A stretch of 33,509 bases of DNA from Helicobacteraceae bacterium (GTDB lineage: Bacteria; Campylobacterota; Campylobacteria; Campylobacterales; Sulfurimonadaceae). How positions within the stretch are numbered: the stretch's first letter is position 1; each line of letters starts with the position of its first letter. The notes beneath the pieces are model-generated. The model saw only the letters and a list, made by a program, of their open reading frames with translations, was not told the DNA's origin and made no database searches. Of this stretch, positions 31,517-33,509 are shown in pieces. The stretch spans positions 1 through 33,509 of the forward strand of contig WFND01000110.1 in assembly GCA_015484575.1 (NCBI GenBank). Direction: 5' to 3'. Made by a program: the position numbers and the translations under genes.

Positions 31517-32197
31517 ATGGGTTTAAATCTTTATGCAAAGGTTCAACATCTCTTAGGTATAGAAGAAGCTACAGAAAATTTGCATCAAATATACATAGAC
31601 CTGCTAAATAACTATAGTGTTACAAATTTACTCGATGTCGGTTGTGGAGACGGTGCTTTGATAGAGAAGTTATCGCATCTTACATGTAAAGGTATAGACC
31701 TTAGCTCTTCAATGGTACAAGAAGCGACAAGCAGAGGTCTTGATGTTACATGTAGAGATATTGCCGATGTAGATGAGAGTTTTGATGCCATTTTAGCTGT
31801 TTTTGATGTACTCAATTTTTTAGATAGTGAAAACTTGGATAAGTTTTTATCTGATATTGCATCTTCTTTAAATAGTGATGGTATATTTATGGCAGATATA
31901 AACACACTGCATGGTTTTGCTGATGTTGCGGAGGGTGTGATGGTTGCTCAAGATGAGAATCTTTTTTTAAGCGTAGATGCTCTCTTTGAATCTTCGATGC
32001 TACACACAGAACTTACACTTTTTGAGCGTGAAAGTGATGATACGTTTAAAAAAGAGAGTGAGATAATTACACAATATTTTCATCCGCTATCTGTTTTTAA
32101 AAAGAACAGACATCTAAAACTCATTGAAAAACGAAAATTATCGCTTTATGATAAAGATGATAAGATGTTGTTAATCTTTAAGAAGGTCATCAATTGA
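31517..32197 (+). CDS. SAM-dependent class I methyltransferase
   Basis: 226 aa. Rossmann-like methyltransferase fold with motif I NLLDVGCGDGALIEKL, acidic end of beta2 (CKGIDLSSSMV), DIADVDESFDAILAVFDVLNF as motifs III/IV, and a C-terminal beta-rich part (ITQYFHPLSVFKKN). Substrate cannot be told from sequence. GAGGAG lies 6 bases before ATG. It carries one perfect and one near motif copy, 66 bp apart, both in the binding-domain region. It overlaps the next gene by 4 nt. Confidence 0.85.
   Translation: MGLNLYAKVQHLLGIEEATENLHQIYIDLLNNYSVTNLLDVGCGDGALIEKLSHLTCKGIDLSSSMVQEATSRGLDVTCRDIADVDESFDAILAVFDVLNFLDSENLDKFLSDIASSLNSDGIFMADINTLHGFADVAEGVMVAQDENLFLSVDALFESSMLHTELTLFERESDDTFKKESEIITQYFHPLSVFKKNRHLKLIEKRKLSLYDKDDKMLLIFKKVIN
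31680..31689. repeat. TTACATGTAA motif, perfect
   Basis: Perfect copy in the methyltransferase gene, read as Thr-Cys-Lys (HLTCKGID). Confidence 0.9.
31746..31755. repeat. TTACATGTAA motif, 9/10 (TTACATGTAG)
   Basis: Near-copy in the methyltransferase gene, read as V-T-C-R. Confidence 0.6.
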
Positions 32198-33282
32198 TGA
32201 AAATATTTTTTCTGCTTATTTTTGTAATATCTGTTTACGCAGATGATAGTGCAAGTAAAAATGATACAAATGAGAGCAATCAAACTCAAAAGCTCTACAT
32301 AGACCATGTTATTGAGGGTATTGATAATGTGCATAAGTATGTTACGCATAAGGTAAAAGTAGTTTCTAGTAATGCTGATGAGCAGGTTACGGATTGGGCA
32401 TTGGCTATAAAAGACGATAACACCACTAAAAGTAAAAAGAGAGTCAAAGAGAATAACGCTTCGGCATCAATGTCTGATTATTTTAGTAATTTTTTCAAAG
32501 ATGAGACCTTCTTAAATGCAAACAATCAGAGTTATTTACGTGTTCGTATAGGACCTGAATTTAATATGAGAGAGACTCATAAGTTTAAAGCAGCCGTTAG
32601 TTTCAATATAAATCTTCCACATACGGAAGACTCCTTAAAACTTTTTATCGGAGAGGAGGCAGACGCCGATGTAAATGATAAGGTTCCAGATCCTCAAGCA
32701 AAAGATGCGAGTGTCGGATTGAAATATTTTATACCGGAATTTTTAGATGGTTTTAAGACAGACTTTACTGCCGGTATTACGGGTATAAACCCTTTTGTAC
32801 GTGCCAGATTTCAATATCCATTTGATTTTTATGACTGGAGATTGCGTCCGATACAGGAGATTCAGTACTCTATAGAAGATGAGATAGAAGAAGAGACAAG
32901 AATGTATTTTGATAGACGTATCTCATCTACCGAGATGGTTCGTATTTTGCTTAAACGTGAAAGTGAAACGCAAAAAGAGGGGCAACGTTACTCTGCACAG
33001 TTAGCATACTTTAATACCTTGCAGTATCAAGAGGGTTTTAACGGCTATATCGCAGTTTCGGGAGATAGTCAATATTTTGTTAATCATCCAGATTATGTAC
33101 CCGATGGATATGAACACAGCGGTATAGACAACTACCGCTTGGGTATGGTCTATAAAGAGCAGTTTTTTCGTGAATGGCTCTTTTATGAAGTTGAACCTAT
33201 CGTAGAGTGGGATCGCAAATATTACTATAAAGAGAACTATATTTTTAAAGCGACACTAGAACTTTGGTTTGGTAAAATTTAA
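32194..33282 (+). CDS. Exported protein, probable outer-membrane beta-barrel
   Basis: 362 aa with a signal peptide (about 1-17, cleavage after VYA), an Asp/Asn/Lys-rich N-terminal region (18-110), then alternating strands with aromatic residues (YLRVRIGPEFNMRE, FNGYIAVSGDSQYF, LFYEVEPIVEWDRKYYY) and a final strand FKATLELWFGKI. No family recognised; the pattern and the strand-like C-terminus suggest an outer-membrane barrel. It shares 4 nt with the methyltransferase gene and its stop overlaps the stop of the convergent gene. Confidence 0.7.
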   Translation: MMKIFFLLIFVISVYADDSASKNDTNESNQTQKLYIDHVIEGIDNVHKYVTHKVKVVSSNADEQVTDWALAIKDDNTTKSKKRVKENNASASMSDYFSNFFKDETFLNANNQSYLRVRIGPEFNMRETHKFKAAVSFNINLPHTEDSLKLFIGEEADADVNDKVPDPQAKDASVGLKYFIPEFLDGFKTDFTAGITGINPFVRARFQYPFDFYDWRLRPIQEIQYSIEDEIEEETRMYFDRRISSTEMVRILLKRESETQKEGQRYSAQLAYFNTLQYQEGFNGYIAVSGDSQYFVNHPDYVPDGYEHSGIDNYRLGMVYKEQFFREWLFYEVEPIVEWDRKYYYKENYIFKATLELWFGKI

Positions 33283-33509
33283 AGCTCTATAGGTAGTTTG
33301 AACATATCCTCTTTTATACCGTTTTTTAAATTTTTGTGATTAATCAGAGCTGCTTCAAATGAAGCCAAAACAATTTTTGCACTTTTTTGTTGTGCTGCAG
33401 CAGAGCCTTGTATCTGCTCTTTCATGATGTTTAAAGTCTCTTTTGAATTTTTTAAAGTATCTCCTTTAACCATTTCAGAAAACATTGAAGCCAAAGTGAT
33501 GGCATCTTC
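33279..33509 (-). CDS. C-terminal part of a hypothetical helical protein (cut by window edge)
   Basis: The frame is open from the right edge (33509) to the stop at 33279-33281, giving 77 residues (EDAITLASMFSEMVKGDTLK onwards). It is rich in Ala, Lys and Ser, predicted helical, and has no TM segment. The TTG at 33494 need not be the start. No family recognised. Convergent with the barrel gene; stops overlap by 4 nt (TTTAAA). Confidence 0.6.
   Translation of the reverse strand, partial: EDAITLASMFSEMVKGDTLKNSKETLNIMKEQIQGSAAAQQKSAKIVLASFEAALINHKNLKNGIKEDMFKLPIEL

Overview
The window looks like chromosomal DNA of a low-G+C Campylobacterota (Epsilonproteobacteria) bacterium, most likely Sulfurimonas or a near relative. 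Evidence: a fused CcsBA cytochrome c synthase, a class II DAHP synthase, a DUF1882 gene beside glyA, the gene order gatC / cvpA-fur-lysS-glyA-DUF1882-SPOR-aroE that I remember from Campylobacter, many GGDEF and chemotaxis genes, and a two-domain siroheme decarboxylase of the kind used to make haem d1 for cytochrome cd1 nitrite reductase. Genus is inference. The DNA is almost wholly coding; no stretch above 300 bases lacks a gene, and I saw no tRNA, rRNA, IS element or CRISPR array.

Layout. 1-7043 (+): a respiratory/cytochrome block behind a near-perfect FNR-type promoter: siroheme decarboxylase fusion, 2-TM protein, pentahaem cytochrome c, a 55-aa one-TM protein starting at GTG, a 100-aa membrane protein, a Rossmann epimerase-like gene that seems to start at CTG, and CcsBA. 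7056-10148 (-): a diguanylate cyclase with a periplasmic CxxCH sensor, and dnaJ. 10204-12113 (+): mltA (possibly leaderless), recR, and a small lipoprotein with a Kunitz/BPTI-type inhibitor domain. 12123-13908 (-): an unreported 21-aa basic ORF with its own promoter, and a multi-TM chemotaxis receptor. 13963-22257 (-): one long probable operon GGDEF-cvpA-fur-lysS-glyA-DUF1882-SPOR-trpE-aroE. 22426-23775 (+): class II DAHP synthase. 23817-26302 (-): pilT, arsC-like, gatC, orphan response regulator. 26443-30096 (+): YfgM-like and BamB-like pair (both TTG starts), tyrosine recombinase, coaX, hisG. 30093-31406 (-): membrane protein with a His/Glu-rich tail. 31517-33282 (+): methyltransferase and an exported probable beta-barrel protein; a partial gene enters from the right edge (-).

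The most striking feature is not a gene. A 10-bp palindrome, TTACATGTAA (extended form YTTACATGTAAR), occurs 16 times perfectly and 8 more times with one outer mismatch. At an assumed 33% G+C about 0.14 perfect copies would be expected. Nearly all copies lie inside genes, on both strands, and are read as Leu-His-Val or Thr-Cys-Lys in unrelated proteins; the third frame would put a stop codon (TAA) in the gene. Two copies sit 5 bp apart between convergent genes (DAHP synthase and pilT) and would fold into a 12-bp hairpin, as paired uptake sequences do in Neisseria and Haemophilus. This is a candidate for a DNA-level signal such as an uptake sequence, a HIP1-like genome element, or a methylation/protein-binding site; which of these cannot be decided from the window.
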